From Puccinia triticina (taxonomy: Eukaryota; Basidiomycota; Pucciniomycetes; Pucciniales; Pucciniaceae): a DNA stretch of 64,000 bases. The position numbers and the translations under genes are program-made. This document shows positions 12,136-24,093 of this stretch, in pieces. The DNA is taken from contig NC_070560.1 of the NCBI RefSeq assembly GCF_026914185.1, forward strand, positions 1,975,501 through 2,039,500. The letters run 5' to 3'. A model generated the notes under the pieces. That model did not search any database, was not told where the DNA came from, and saw only the letters and a program-made list of their open reading frames with translations. Within the stretch, counting starts at the first letter, position 1. Each line of letters opens with the position of its first letter.

Positions 12136-12908
12136 TAAAGAATAGAGATAAAGGTCAATCTTCCTGAATAAATTAGTCCAGAAAATTGGTACATGTAATC
12201 ATTGTAACGTGTACTATGTGGCTCATAATGTCTTACCAAAAAAACAAAACACAACACAGGACATTTAGCAGCTTTTACTGACTCCTTATTTCAAATAAAA
12301 AAAAAATCTCATGAAAATGACCACACATTATAATTTGGAATCAAGATGTTGCAAAACTTTAATATTGCCCCCAATGCTTGGTGTATGTAGCATTTGAAAT
12401 AATTGGAGGCTGTTGGGTGTGTCATCTTCCTCCTGCTATTGACTCAACTGTTCTTGCACACTCCAACTCTGTGAGGTTCAATGGAAATACCTTCCTCATA
12501 CTCTGTGGGACCTACAATGCTATACCAATTTCAACTTAAATAATACTTGCTTTAATTTTAAACTACCCATCTTCTAACGCAATGAAAATTCTCATATCAT
12601 GTCTGTGCCTAGCACATTCGATGACTGATTTGCTAGGTATTTTGACCAATTCACGGGCATTGAAGCCTTTGTTGTACACCCTGATTGGCAATGTAAATGA
12701 TCAGAATTTGCATCTGTGCAGTATCTCATGATACATCTGTTGTAAAATTACGCAATACAATAACCTCACGTTCAGTGGTGCATGATTTGACACAGCATTG
12801 CTATGTATGAATTTTACTGTCCTGGGTTGAGCCAAAATCTCTAATGATATCAGCTTCTAAATGAATGCATTACATATACTGAAGACCAGTATATTTAGTT
12901 TCACAAAT

Positions 12909-13130
12909 TTAAACGGATCTACTTTGCGCACAGAGGGAAACTCGTTGTGAACGGGAATTTCCGTTGACTCTCATCAAGAGAGATGTAGCCATTGGATGAC
13001 TGGTATATTCCGGTAATTGAGAGGGATGTGTCCTCCCAATGACCAGTCTATCTTGGTCATCAAGAGGGATGTGGCCTCTCAATGACCGGTCTGTACCCAT
13101 CATTGAGAGGATTTATTCCTCCGTATGTCC
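12909..13130. repeat. Remnant of foldback-family end plus satellite (copy B)
   Basis: Duplicate of 3174-3395. Confidence 0.6.
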
Positions 13131-13956
13131 GGAGTGTCTCAACCCAGCCACCTGTCAGCGCACGGCTCCCCCGTGTGCGGATAGTTTTTTGAGGGGAGCT
13201 GGTGGCGCGCACGGAGGGGGGCCCAGTGTCAAGGGATGTTGAGTCAATGTAAATTCCTGTGTGCAAGAATTTTCCCTCCATGCACAAAAAGTAAAAAATA
13301 GCAGTATCTGAATGAGAAATCACAAGAATTTCCTTAACCCACTGAGAAGTGCTAAATTTCACCATCAGATCTCTGTCACTGAGTTCTCCCACTCTGAGAT
13401 AATTAGGATATTACCTCCTTCATGGTATTTAAAGTATTGTTCTGGTCCAGTGGTCAATATTAAATGTGTTTGGTGAAGATCAAATGCATTGAAACTCAAT
13501 CATGTATAATTCCAGATGAATCTGCCAAGGAATAAGTTTATTTTTATTTGCAGGTTATCCCTTTGGGTCAGTTTATTTTCTTGCTCAAATGGCATTGTTT
13601 TCCAATCTGCTTTATTCCTGTGCAATTGAACAACAGGGCAACAACTAATATGGTTTGAGAATACACATTTTTTTAGAAAATTTTGGGTCAGCCCAGTAAC
13701 CTGGGGTTGCTTCAGGGCCAATTTTCCCAAGCTCAGTGGTTTAACCAAAAATCCTGAATTTCCTCAGTTCATGTTTTCATTACAATTTTTATTGCACCCA
13801 AATAAGAAATCAATAACAACTGCAGGTTTATTATTCTATGTCAAGTTGGTCTTTTGCAGTGGATTTTTCTGCGGCGCAGCCACAAGTTCGCTAGTCTGGA
13901 TGAAATGTAGTCACGTGATCAACATCAAAATCATTTTGTTTGTAATTCTTATTTTT

Positions 13957-15995
13957 AAACGGACCTACTTCGCGCAGCAGCGGAAAACTCTTTGCGCAAA
14001 GAATTGACCGTCCCCCAACGTCGAGCCCGCTGTGCGCGCAAGCCGAAAAACACTTCGCGCACAGTGACTTCCCCCGAAAGGAGGTGATTTTTCCGGATTT
14101 TTTTTTTGATTGATCAAAAGAGGGGGTCTTACTTGCCCCCTCCAAAAAATATTGGATTTTTTGAAGCTGTCCTTGTGATGCAAAAAAAAAATCATAATAT
14201 TAATCCAAAAAAGGCACCCGCTACCCCGATAGCCCACCCCGGGGCCTTTGTACCTGCTCAAACTTAAGCGGTCGGGTACCCAGCCCCTCGAAAAGAAAGT
14301 TCGAGGGGCAGCAGTTCCGGGCCCGGCTATCCCCCAGCCGCCGTGCCGATGGCCGGCACAGGCCATCGAGCGGAGTTGCACACTCCCCCGATAACCGGCC
14401 GGCCAGCACACATGTGTGCATCTAGCACTATTTACCGGACATCGAGGGGATTGTGTACTCCTCTCGATGACCGGGTCCATGCCGGTCATCGACCCGGTCA
14501 TCCCATGCCGGTCATCGAGAGGAGTACATCTTTCCCTCGATGACCGGGTCCGTTCCGGTCATCGAGAGGAGTACATCCTTCCCTCGATGACCGGGCCCGT
14601 TCCGGTCATCGAGAGGAATGTTCACTCCTTTCGACGACCGGAGTAATCGGGTCACCGAGGGGAGTGTACTCCTCTCGAGAGGAGTACATCATCCTTCCCT
14701 CGATGACCGAGTCCGTTCCGGTCATCGAGAGGAGTACATCCTTCCCTCGATGACCGGGTCCGTTCCGGTCATCGAGAGGAATGTTCACTCCTCTAGACGA
14801 CCGGAGCTTGGTGACCTGGTTGCTCCGGTTGGCGAGAGGTGTGAACACTCCGCTCGATGACCGGAACGGACTCGGTCATCGAGGGAAGGATGATGTACAC
14901 TCCCCTCGGTGACCCGATTACTCCGGTCGTCGAGAGGAGTGAACATTCCTCTCGATGACCGGAACGGACCCGGTCATCGAGGGAAGGATGTACTCCTCTC
15001 GATGACCGGAACGGACTCGGTCATCGAGGGAAGGATGATGTACTCCTCTCGAGAGGAGTACACTCCCCTCGGTGACCCGATTACTCCGGTCGTCGAGAGG
15101 AGTGAACATTCCTCTCGATGACCGGAACGGACCCGGTCATCGAGGGAAGGATGTACTCCTCTCGATGACCGGCATGGACCCGGTCTTCGAGAGGAGTACA
15201 TACTCCCCCGATGACCAGATTGCTCCGGTCATCGAGAGGAGTGAACACTCCCCTCGATGACCGGAACGGACCCGGTCATCGAGGGAAGTATGTACTCCAC
15301 TCGATGACCGGGACAGAGTGGCCATCGAGAGGAGTACACAATCCCCTCGATGTCCGGTAAATAGTGCTAGATGCACACATGTCTGCTGGCCGGCCGGTTA
15401 TCGGGGGAGTGTGCAACTCCGCTCGATGGCCTGTGCCGGCCATCGGCACGGCGGCTGGGGGATAGCCGGGCCCGGAACTGCTGCCCCTCGAACTTTCTTT
15501 TTGAGGGGCTGAGTACCCGACCGCTTAAGTCTTAGCAGGTGAAAAGTCCCCGGGGTGGGCTATCGGGGTAGCGGGTGCCTTTTTTTTGGATATTAAGGCC
15601 CCGTTTGGAGCCGATATGATTGCGCGATATAATCTGGAAACTTGTGACATCTGATCAAGTTTTGGCGGACCTGATCAGATGTCACATAGGATGTCATGCA
15701 AAAAAACTCATATATCGCCTGGATTATATCGGCTCCAAACGGGGCCTAATTATATATATTTTTTTTACATGACAAGGACACCTCCAAAAAATCCAATAAT
15801 TTTTGGAGAGGGCAGTTAAGACCCCCTCTTTTGATTAATCAAAAAAAAAAATTGAGAAAAATCTCCTCCTTCTTTTGGGGGAAGTTGCTGTGCGCGAAGT
15901 ATTTTTTGGCTTGCACGCACAGCGGGCTTGACGTCGGGGGACGGTCGATTCTGTGCGCGAAGAGTTTTTCGCTGCTGCGCGAAGTAGGTCTGTTT
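13957..15995. mobile_element. Giant palindrome / foldback-like element, copy B
   Basis: Duplicate of 4222-6260. Its right arm carries a local cluster of six substitutions (15512-15547) absent from copy A and from both left arms, plus one change at 15186. Confidence 0.8.
15597..15746. mobile_element. 150-bp MITE (copy B)
   Basis: Duplicate of 5862-6011 with the same TAA flanks. Confidence 0.88.
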
Positions 15996-17369
15996 TTAAA
16001 ATGGTTTTTTTAGAGATAGCTGAGCTGGAAATAAGGAATCCAAAATAAGTGGGAGTTCTGTTTTGAGGACCAATGATGGGAATTTCCATGCATTACAATA
16101 TAACAAGAGATTTTGGCAACATAAATTCCCACTGTTCCCAGATAATGTGTCACTGTTATCTGGAAAAATGACAATTTGGACCTGTGGTTAACGTAACAGA
16201 GGGTGGCTTGCCCCTGAATACTGGTATAAATAACAGAGATGACATGTTAGCCATGTTATCTGAGGTCAAAATGCCACAAAAGGGGTAAACCTCCCCTGTT
16301 TTGGGCATGTTATCCTCCTGTAACTGCAAGGGATAATATAAGGAACCTCTGAAGACAGGAAAAAACAGAAAAGAAAAAGTAACAGAAGATTTACTACTGT
16401 TATTGTAACAACAACATCACAAATTCCATTACATTTTTGTTACACTACCATTCCTGCTAGTGTAACTTCCCTATTTTGAGGGGAATTGCATTCAGTAAAA
16501 TTGGTCTTGTGAGTTGAGGTTGAGAATTGAATGAGTAATAAGTCACAAGCCCCTCAGGCAAGGGTGACTTATTTAAGTCCATCCTGACCCCGGTGGGATT
16601 TCTGGCTGGATTTAAAATGGGAATACAGAGTCTGGACCAGGTCCAGACAAAGCACAATTGAGTCAATATGATCTGACAATATGATTGGACAGATGAGACA
16701 CGGCAGAATAGTCCTGACCTGAGCACAAGTATTTGATTTCCTTTTTATCTACATGGATTTTTGGCACTCAAACATACACACCACTCCTGTTTTTTTGAAT
16801 AAATATTAAGGCAAAATCTGCTGGTATTCCTTTGTAACCCCTCAGCCTCAATATAGCCCAGGCTTGTTTAACAATTATTATTGCCTTTGAATATACTTGC
16901 CGCACTTTGCACAAGAAAAATTATGTGCAGTATCTAGCTGCTGGTAGGTTGTTCATCTTGTACAGTTTCTCTGAATCAGTTTGTGTCAGAGCAACCAGCT
17001 TTTAATTGTTTTGACAAGGCGCCATGGTTTGCTTGTCAGGTTTGATTGACACTGATGGATGTATCACCAAGAATTTGTCTATAGAGGCAAAGATTCATAG
17101 CTTCAAAAACCCCCTCTCCAAGTGTCAGGAATCACTACTTTTCCACTTGTGCTTCATTTGAAATGGGTAAGTTATTCCAACTGCAAAAGAACATTTTGGT
17201 AGCTCTCTGCTGCTTGCAAGCTGCTCAGAGTTTGCCTCCACTTGAAGAAAGTACTTCCAAAAGTCCAATCAAGGGAGGTGTGTAGTTCATGAATTCTTCA
17301 CTCCAGAAACTGTATAAAATTGCTCACCTTTGGTCAAAAAAACAAAAAAAAAATCTAGTTCTGTCTACA

Positions 17370-18904
17370 ATGGAGTCATCATATGAGCCAGGAATGAGAA
17401 ACTCTATGATAGTACCATCTCATGCGTCTATTGGGATAGATTCTGATGGAACCAAGGAGATTCAACATAAACCTGAGCCCCAGGTAAATAAATTAACCAT
17501 AGAATTGGAAAAAGCAGGTCAGTGACACACCCACCTAAATTATAATGTGATCTTCATCATTTTTTTCTTTTTAAATTCTTGGAAGAAGGTTTGAGCACCA
17601 AGTTAGAAAATGGTGAAGCAGTTCAAGGTATTTTTTTCTCCTTTTATATATTTTATGGGCTCCAAATGGAATATTATCTTCAAATCATCCACTACTAACC
17701 ATCACCCGTCACTTGGGTTTGGAAATCATAGCCTGGAAGTCAGCTGAAGTTACTTTCAACAGATACATGGAAGATCCATACCCATATGGGAAGAAAAGAT
17801 CACGTGAGTCAGATTTAAATGCATCAAATCAAGGTCAAAAATCAACCATGTTCATCTTATTTGAATTGTTCTTTTATTTTTAAAAAACAAAAATGTAAAT
17901 ATTCAATGGGAAGAACAAGTATCAGTTTTGATAGAAGATCTCAAGAAATTAAGGCTCAGTCTTGCATTTTCCAGAGGAAGGTTTTTAAACTGTGAAGTGG
18001 CAAAAAATCACCCTTGTGCTGAGGATTTTGCAAAAGATTTCCAAGAATTGATCCAGATTCATGAGCTTCTATTGCCACATGTGGAAAATGAAGTCAGCAA
18101 GCTAGATGGAGAAAAACCAATAATTACTCAGTTGTTTCAAGCAAATGATGTTCCAAAACTCATTTATTATTGGTATGGATCTACCCACCAAATCAAAAAA
18201 CCAAGAGAATCTCTAGATAAGCATATTCTTGCAAATAATTTGGAAGATCAAGCCATTGAGATGGGTAGAGACCAGATATTCCTAAGATTGGTTATTATTG
18301 GTTTGGGTCTACTCAACCAAGTAGAAAAGTAATAGAATCTCTTGATAATAATTTTCATGTATTCAGTGCTTCTGTCCTACCACAAATTTCACATGAAGTC
18401 AAAACCAAAAGGACAGCACCACTTCCTTTCATCAATGTATTGGCGCCTTTCATCAATGTACCTTTCATCAATGTACCTATAGATTTGTTGGACCTATCAA
18501 AAGAAGTAAAGGATGAACTTGAAGATTCTTGGCCATTTCAGCATATTCCGCTTGATTTGCCAGGGAATAAGGTCTGGAAATCAGCCTCCAAATCCCTTGA
18601 AAACCTCCAAAAGAAAGTCACATACCAAGATTTTCTAAAATTGAAGGTTGATGCACCTGTTTCTGAGACTCAAGGGCCCAACACTTGCAGCCAACTAGCT
18701 GCAAGATTGGCTCATCTCAGGCAGAAAATCCATGGAACTGAAGATGTGGTATCTGAAGCGGATAATGCAGCCTTACAACACAACGACTCTATCAACTTAT
18801 CAATCATCCAAACAATTGAGTTCATGATTGCACACAATTTGATAGCCCATCAAGACGGGAAGAATTTGCTTACCACCTTTGTTAGGGAAAACCAAAAACC
18901 ATAG
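17370..18904 (+). CDS. Rust gene-family member of unknown function (paralogue of the 35.2-38.9 kb gene)
   Basis: Proposed exons are 17370-17517, 17589-17627, 17744-17803 and 17914-18332. All introns are GT-AG with phase-1 junctions. Exon 4 encodes LIEDLKKLRLSL, then IQIHELLLPHVENEVSKL and LIYYWYGSTHQ. These correspond to LIQKLRQLRLF, INIQDLMLPHVQNEATYL and LIYYWFTSS in the paralogue. The frame stops at 18332. A second block (about 18290-18904) in a different frame repeats a YYWFGSTQ segment and continues with TCSQLAARLAHLRQ, matching TCSDLAKRLNRLLN of the paralogue. The change of frame coincides with an internal duplication of about 120 bp (IYYW...ESLD), so the gene is either broken or has an unrecognised intron. 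No signal peptide, membrane segment or known domain was seen. Confidence 0.5.
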
Positions 18905-20091
18905 AATACCAGATTAGAAAAAATGATTAACAGATAGATGTCAAGACTGAAATGTGAAAATCAATCCAAACCTTCAGGGATAAACTCTGATTTCACTTTC
19001 ACCTTTGCCTGCTTTTTATGGCTCTCTTTTTCAGAATTATCTGATGCTTCTTCAGCCCTGGTCGATTTGTTTTCCTGATTTGCCTCTTGGTTTTTCTGTT
19101 CTTTCCACTGAGATTCCTTTGGTTTCCTCTCTTTCTTGCTTCTAATCTATGATTAGAAAACTGTATGGCTTCAGATGTTCCTCATCCCATTTTCCTCTCA
19201 ATACTTCAAGGCTTGATTGTATGTTTGATCATTGGTGACCCACAATTGATATCTGGGGTTTCTCTGGTCACCTCTACTGAGCATCTGCTCCTTTGCTGAC
19301 TGTTTTCCACTGTTTTCTCTCATTTACATACTATGTGATTTACTCCCTGTCTGACCGCTTCTTGTCTTGGCAGGGACAGACCGTTGCCAGAGTTTTGCTA
19401 GTTTCCTTGACAAAGTACCTCCCTCCTAATCCTAGAGGTGTAAAAGACTTGCCACATTTGGCCAACTAGAGGGAGGGACCCAAAGGCTATGTGGACCGCG
19501 TGGCCTGAGATAATTATATTTTGGTGGGACCTTTTCCAGAATCCCTCTCACTCACTCATCTTTGAATCTTTTCTTCACCCATCTTTTGTTTCCATCATGG
19601 CCCAACCTATCCCTACATCCAAGTTTATTAAAATCACAGAAACACAGAAGGCAAGATCAAAGTTTTTGCCTCTGCTCATTAGAAAAAATCCCATAAAAGT
19701 TTAAATTAATCCCCAAACACCCCGGAGGGCACCTTGGATTGACCCTCCAGCCCGTGCTGGAGCAACAGGCAAAAAAAGGTTGGTCAAAAACGTAATCAAG
19801 GAGGCCCTAATCAAGTGATTAGTGGGCTCCAGGGAGGGGGTGGGACGAAACCAGATCCCCTGGGGGGACAAACAGCTTCCCTCACACCCTTTAAGTATCC
19901 AACCCAGCTGCACAAGACCTGGGTCCTCATGCTTTGCACCCTGAGCACCTCAACTTTGGTTGCCAGGGCCCTGCGCCTGGGCAGACACAATTCTGGCCTG
20001 TACAAACTCGTCAAGTGGTTACAGGTCAGCTGGGGGGTAAAGAGGGGACTCAGTCGTCAGTACATATGCAGTACAGTTATGTCTATGACCA
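18905..20091. other. No gene seen
   Basis: Mixed sequence with C/T-rich stretches and several CCCTCC / GGAGGG motifs. Nothing coding was recognised. Confidence 0.5.
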
Positions 20092-20850
20092 ATCTGGACC
20101 GGTCATTGAGGGGACTCACATCTCCACTCAATGACCGGTCTGTACCGGTCATCGGGACTCACATCTCCTCTCCATGACCGGCCTTTGCTGGTCATCGAGG
20201 TGACTCACATCTCTGGATGACCGGTCAGACCGGTCATCAAGGGGACTCGCATCTCTCAATGACCGGTCTTTGCCGGTCATCGTGGGGACTCACATCTCCG
20301 CTCGATGACCGGTCTGTACCGGTCATCGGGACTCACATCTCCTCTCCATGACCGGCCTTTGCCGGTCATCGAGGTGACTCACATCTCTGGATGACCGGTC
20401 AGACCAGTCATCAAGGGGACTCGCATCTCTCAATGACCCGTCTTTGCCGGTCATCGTGGGGACTTACATCTCCTCTTGATGACCGGTCTGTGCCGGTCAT
20501 TGAGGGGACTCACATCTCCTCTCGAGACCGGTCTTTGCCGGTCATCGAAGGGACTCACATCTCCTCTTGATGACCGGTCTGTGCCGGTCATCAAGGGGAC
20601 TCACATCTCTGCTCAATGACCGTTCTGTGCCGGTCATCAAGGGGACTCACATCTCCGCTTGATGACTGGTCTTTGCCGGTCATTGAGGGGACTCACATCT
20701 CCTCTCAATGACCGGCAAAGACCAGTCATCAAGGGGACTCACCACCTCTCAATGACCTGTCAGACCGGTCATCGAGGGGACTCACCACCTCTTGATGACC
20801 GGTCTCACCACCTCTCGATGACCAGTCAGACCGGTCATCAAGAGTAGATG
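20092..20850. repeat. Palindromic GATGACCGG satellite with 174-bp higher-order repeat
   Basis: Units of GGGACTCACATCTCC linkers joining TGATGACCGGTC and GACCGGTCATC dyads. A block of four different units recurs with a period of 174 bp (compare TGTACCGGTC at 20141 and 20315), so there is higher-order structure. Linkers differ from those in the 4.7-5.6 kb array, marking a distinct subfamily. Confidence 0.9.
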
Positions 20851-22974
20851 TGAGAATTTGACTCCCCCACCCTGCCATACCGCTCGCGAGTCAAAGGCCC
20901 CCTCCCAAACTTAGCTACAAAAGTCCCTCCTGGGCGCTTCACGCCCGCCTCCGAAGGGGGGACTTCTCAATCAGTGGACATTTTTGGTGTGACAAGTTTT
21001 TCAGATTTTGCAGAGAAAATCCTAAGTCTGCAATAACTTTTTCAAAACAATAGCTATTGTGGCACTGTAAAGACCATGATGAAGGTCCACACTTGGCCTA
21101 TAACCTCACAAAATTTGGGGGATGTACCACCCCTCCTTCAACAAAAAATCAGCATCAGAAGATGACCTGTGAGACACTCCGCCAGGTACCCCAATACAGT
21201 GAAGTACACACAGTTCCTTTGAGGCAAAAAAGTGACACATCTGTCTGTTTTTTTCCATAGCTCTGACAGGTGTATATACAGAGGATAGAAAGCAATTTTG
21301 CTTTTTTTTGATGACACTCACATCAAATGGATTGCAATCTGTGAGACAATGCTCCTAGGGACCCCTGTCTGACCCATTATGGGGCTTTATTTCTAGCTGA
21401 TTTCTTAACAATTAGGGTGGGGTGCTATATAAAAAAACAAATACTGATAGATGTGCAGGCTTCTTGCCTGTTGATATGCATACATTGAGCAAACCTGTCA
21501 TGCCAAAAAGAAAAGAAAACTCTTTTTTGTAAGTCCCTCCTTTGGAGGTGGAGGAGGGACTTAGTTAGGTTCAGCCCCCTCTGACCAAACCCCTTTCCCC
21601 TGCGCAGGTGGTACTTGCACAGACCAACTTGCAAGTGTCAATGGCAATCCCTGCCGCCCCCCCTGGGGCCCTCCTCCCGGCAACATTGATCAAACTCCAG
21701 ACAGACCGGGTCACACAAGAATGGTGGGGATCATGGACAGAGCTTGCTTGGATATGGAGGAGTATGAAGTGATTAGATGGATCATAACTAAAGTGTCCTT
21801 GGATTTTTTTTAATTGTTTTTGCTATATATTAAGCAGTCTCACAGAAACATCAGGGCTTGACTTATTCAGATTAATTAAAGACTTGTGCAATCCAATTTC
21901 TTTGCATGAAGTGGATTTGAACGAGAAATATGTATTTGTTACATGCATGGGATGCAATGGAGTGTGAGTTCCTTAGCAGGGAATGGGAGATGCTTCACAA
22001 CAGCCTACTTAGCCAAATCTGAAATCATTTTTGCCTGTCTAATATGGCTAGCCTGTCAAGGGGGGGGGGGGGGGGGGGGGGGGGGTAATTGAAAGAGGCA
22101 GGATGGCCATTGAATTTTCAGTGGCAAAGCCGCCTTGGCCTCTAGTCTATACTATTCTCCAGCCTCTACAACCCACTTCCTTGATCTAAAATCATTGTTG
22201 TAACATTGTGAGGTTTGGACTTTTTACAGTGCAAGTTTTGTGATATGGGACAAACCAGAACCAGTGATGGACATGAAAAAGGAAGGCAAGTGCCACTCAA
22301 GGCTGCAAAAAAAAGAAAAAAATACGTAGAAAAATCACCCAAGATCGTACCAATCTTTTGTTCCCCCAAAATCACCCAATGATAAAAGGTGCTGCTACGG
22401 CAAGTTGAAAAAGGCCATTTTCCTAATTTCCCAGGCCACGTGGTTGACTTAGCACAAAGTACTTTCTTTGGTGGGTCCCTGCGGGAAAGTTCAAGGCATC
22501 CCCCCTCCTGTTACAGAGGGACTTGGCTAATTTAGTGCTATTTTCCTCAAAAGGATCCCTTGCGGGCAGGAATCCTTCCCAACAAGCCAGCTACAATGTT
22601 GTGGACCAATCAGTGCTGTCTCATTCAAGCCACTACAGCAATATACTGTGTTTTGAAAAAAGCTGGGACATGTTTCCAAAGCTAGTTCTGCAGTGGAAAG
22701 TCTAAAAGCTACATTTTTGGGGTCTGGGAGGCACTGGTAGCTGGATATAATAGTATGTGTGGGTGAACCCCATTTTTGGAATACATCAAGTGAAGTGGGT
22801 GTTTTTGTGATGGAGGGGGGAATTGCCCAAATTTCCAAGAATTATTCAAAACATAAGCTAACTTCACCAGGTTCCTCCTGACTTTGGAGGCATACTAACC
22901 GGCCGCGGTCAAACTTAGCAGGAGGGACTTAGTTAAGTTTGGGCCGCGGTACATAGGGTGACTGAAATATTTTA
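20851..22974. other. Repeat-like spacer, no gene
   Basis: Contains small inverted motifs such as AAGTCCCTCC / GGAGGGACTT near 21532-21561, and a CCGCGG pair bracketing AAACTTA / TTAAGTTT at 22906-22949. These may be MITE ends. No convincing coding region was seen. Confidence 0.5.
22060..22085 (+). repeat. Poly-G run (26 nt)
   Basis: Uninterrupted run of G. It may be G-quadruplex forming, and its exact length is uncertain because homopolymers sequence poorly. Confidence 0.85.
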
Positions 22975-23117
22975 GGCCCCGTTTGGCAGCAATCATGTTA
23001 TGTGATATTGCACACTTACCTAATGTGATACACATCACTCTTGATTTTCATATATTTCAAGATAACACAAGTGTTTGGCTGCCACTCGCGTCATACAGCT
23101 TGCCTGCATAACAAGCT

Positions 23118-23625
23118 CCATGGCCGGTAAATACCGGCCATCGAGCGTACATACCGGCAAGGCTAATCGAGTGTTTAACTCCTCTCGACGATGGCCGGTA
23201 CACGGTCATTGAAGGGAATACAGAGTCCCTTTTGGGGAACACATAGTCCCATCGATGACCATTGGTCATCGAAGGGAATACATGGTCCCTTGGATGACCA
23301 ATGGTCATTGAGGAGAATATGTACAGTCCCTTTGATGACCAATGGTCATCGGGGAGATTTCCCTTGATGACCGATGGTCATCAAAGGGACTGTGTACATA
23401 TTCTCCTCGATGACCATTGGTCATCGGGGAGATACATGGGCCCTTCAATGACCAATGGTCATTGAGGGGAATGTCCCTTTGATGACCATTGGTCATCGAT
23501 GGCCGATTGTGTTGGATCGGTCATCAATCTCGATGACCGGTTGTGTTGGCCCATTGATTGGAGTGTGTACTCTGCTTGGTGACCGGTACAAAGTCTGTAC
23601 CGGCCATCGAGGTGAGTAACAGAGG
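23118..23625. repeat. GATGACC-type palindromic satellite within the PIF element
   Basis: Units include GATGACCATTGGTCATCG and GATGACCAATGGTCATTG with linkers AGGGAATACATGGTCCC. The core dyad is shifted to TGACCATTGGTCA, a variant of the CCGG-centred unit found elsewhere. Confidence 0.85.
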
Positions 23626-23687
23626 TAGAGTTGGGGGTGTGTCGTGTAAGGGTGCCGATATCACCCCAAATACACCCCCAGGGGTAC

Positions 23688-23804
23688 TATATCGGAAATG
23701 GCGGGGATCATGAGGAGTGATGAGGAAACTCGTGATGACCCTCATAACTTCTTGAAACTGCCAAACATGCAAGTGATACGATATGGGCCTCGGTGAGGCC
23801 CAGT
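23688..23804 (+). repeat. 117-bp LINE target-site duplication, left copy
   Basis: Matches 29371-29487 along its whole length with four differences, all transitions at CpG (CG in one copy, TG or CA in the other). It sits directly before the 25-nt T run that is the poly(A) tail of the minus-strand LINE. Confidence 0.85.
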
Positions 23805-24093
23805 TTTTTTTTTTTTTTTTTTTTTTTTAAGTGCAGATTTGATTTGACATTGCGCACTATGCATATACATCTAACAGACAAAAGCTTCTACTGCGCGCAA
23901 TGCGCAATAGCCATACAAGTGTAAATGGAAGGGAGGAGTAATGGCGGAGTTGCTGGGCAATATTCAAGCAGATAGCCAAAAGTATGAGAAGAAAAGATAA
24001 GGGGGAAAAAAAAGGCCGGAAAAGAAAAAGAAGAGGGGAAAAAATGAGGGGGGAAAGATGCCGTTGGTGGTCCTGTGGGGTGTCGAATGGAGT

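Larger units (their letters stand above)
9736..17564 (+). repeat. Direct duplication, copy B (right)
   Basis: Second copy of 1-7829. Differences noticed by eye: 15186 (T against A at 5451), a cluster of six at 15512, 15531, 15533, 15541, 15542 and 15547, and one at 17544. The copy ends 47 nt inside intron 1 of the rust-family gene that starts at 17370, so this copy is joined to the intact gene body while copy A is not. Confidence 0.95.

Noticed and set aside
20092..20850. Regularly spaced short repeats resembling a CRISPR array
   Set aside because: Repeats are divergent, spacers are also repeated, there are no cas genes, and the surroundings are eukaryotic with introns and poly(A) retroelements.
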